A DNA stretch of 64,000 nt from Actinobacteria bacterium OV320 (GTDB lineage: Bacteria > Actinomycetota > Actinomycetes > Streptomycetales > Streptomycetaceae): positions 434,001-498,000 of the forward strand of contig LJCX01000031.1 of NCBI GenBank assembly GCA_001298545.1. Reading direction: 5' to 3'. The notes under the pieces are model-generated. The model had not been told where the DNA came from and made no database searches. It saw only the letters and a program-made list of their open reading frames with translations. The translations under genes and the position numbers were made by a program. Shown piece by piece: positions 63,692-64,000 of the stretch; the stretch's first letter is position 1; each line of letters starts with the position of its first letter.

Positions 63692-64000
63692 CTACGACGA
63701 CGGGATGACGATCTCGTCGGCGACCCACCGTGCGGCGTCGGCGGGGTAGGGCGTCGGCAGCCCGAGCACGATGTGCCGGAAGCCGGCGCCGATCGCGTCG
63801 CCGACCGCGTCCCGGGTGGCACCGGGCCGGTCGTAGGAGACGGGCAGGTGGATCGAGCGGGTGATCGCGGCGGGGTCGCGGCCGATCTCGGCGCAGTAGC
63901 GGTCCAGGAGGGCGCTGCGGCGGACGACGTCGTCGAGGTCGCCGCCCGGGATGTTCCACAGGTCGGCGTGCTCGGCGGCCACGCGCAGGGTCGCGGCCGA
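63692..64000 (-). CDS. LLM-class (F420-dependent) oxidoreductase, C-terminal part, cut by window edge
   Basis: The last 102 codons of a luciferase-like oxidoreductase; the start lies outside the window. Visible segments are TLRVAAEHADLWNIPGG, the helix DLDDVVRRSALLDRYCAEIG, and the end FRHIVLGLPTPYPADAARWV. In actinobacteria these use F420 or FMN. The stop is 27 bp from the IS remnant, so the natural C terminus seems intact. Confidence 0.85.
   Translation of the reverse strand, partial: SAATLRVAAEHADLWNIPGGDLDDVVRRSALLDRYCAEIGRDPAAITRSIHLPVSYDRPGATRDAVGDAIGAGFRHIVLGLPTPYPADAARWVADEIVIPSS

Overview
The window is a high-GC actinobacterial chromosome segment, almost certainly Streptomyces. Codon third positions are G/C saturated and GTG starts are common. 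The gene content is typical of the genus: rsmA-ispE, galTEK with a sodium symporter, a MarR/trans-aconitate methyltransferase pair, ppc, pth-rplY-prs-glmU next to tRNA-Gln, a resuscitation-promoting factor, and an XRE/DUF397/anti-sigma trio.

Layout. 1-13.4 kb is largely conserved core: two penicillin-binding proteins (one cut by the window edge), a protein O-mannosyltransferase, rsmI, a small zinc-ribbon protein, TatD, an Rpf muralytic enzyme, rsmA (ksgA)-ispE, an ankyrin/HEAT protein and an ABC-F ATPase. 13.5-18.5 kb holds two tandem membrane-anchored PQQ-type beta-propeller proteins and an atypical LuxR regulator lacking the phospho-acceptor Asp. 18.6-30.8 kb is an accessory surface/toxin island: a secreted DNRLRE/FG-GAP protein divergent from a ~2600-residue RHS-repeat polymorphic toxin (ricin-B lectin insert, Hint autoprotease, C-terminal toxin), followed by a probable immunity gene. 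30.8-34.6 kb has a lipoprotein, a membrane protein, a DHFR-like reductase, the XRE/DUF397/HATPase trio and a small secreted protein.

34.7-48.8 kb returns to metabolism: the symporter and divergent galTEK (Leloir pathway), a GNAT enzyme, an orphan response regulator, a TamR-like regulator with its target tam, a VOC protein, CsbD, a desaturase-TetR operon with a visible double operator, and ppc. 48.9-53.7 kb carries a membrane protein, pth, rplY, prs, glmU and tRNA-Gln on the minus strand. 54-60.9 kb is the most unusual part. An orphan histidine kinase is followed by a compact non-secreted set of polymorphic-toxin and immunity domains: SUKH-3, a YwqJ-type deaminase, a WHH-nuclease/SMI1-KNR4 fusion, and a ~1000-residue protein joining YrhB-like, deaminase-like and SUKH-4 domains. 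The end of the window has a DivIVA-like coiled-coil protein, two decayed IS5-type transposase ends flanking a mycothiol-dependent-enzyme-like gene, and a truncated F420/LLM oxidoreductase.

Working together: galTEK and the symporter form a galactose uptake and catabolism unit. rplY, pth, prs and glmU supply translation and cell-wall precursors. The RHS island and the SUKH/deaminase cluster are two toxin-immunity loci of different style, one secreted and one apparently intracellular. No CRISPR array or intact mobile element was seen.
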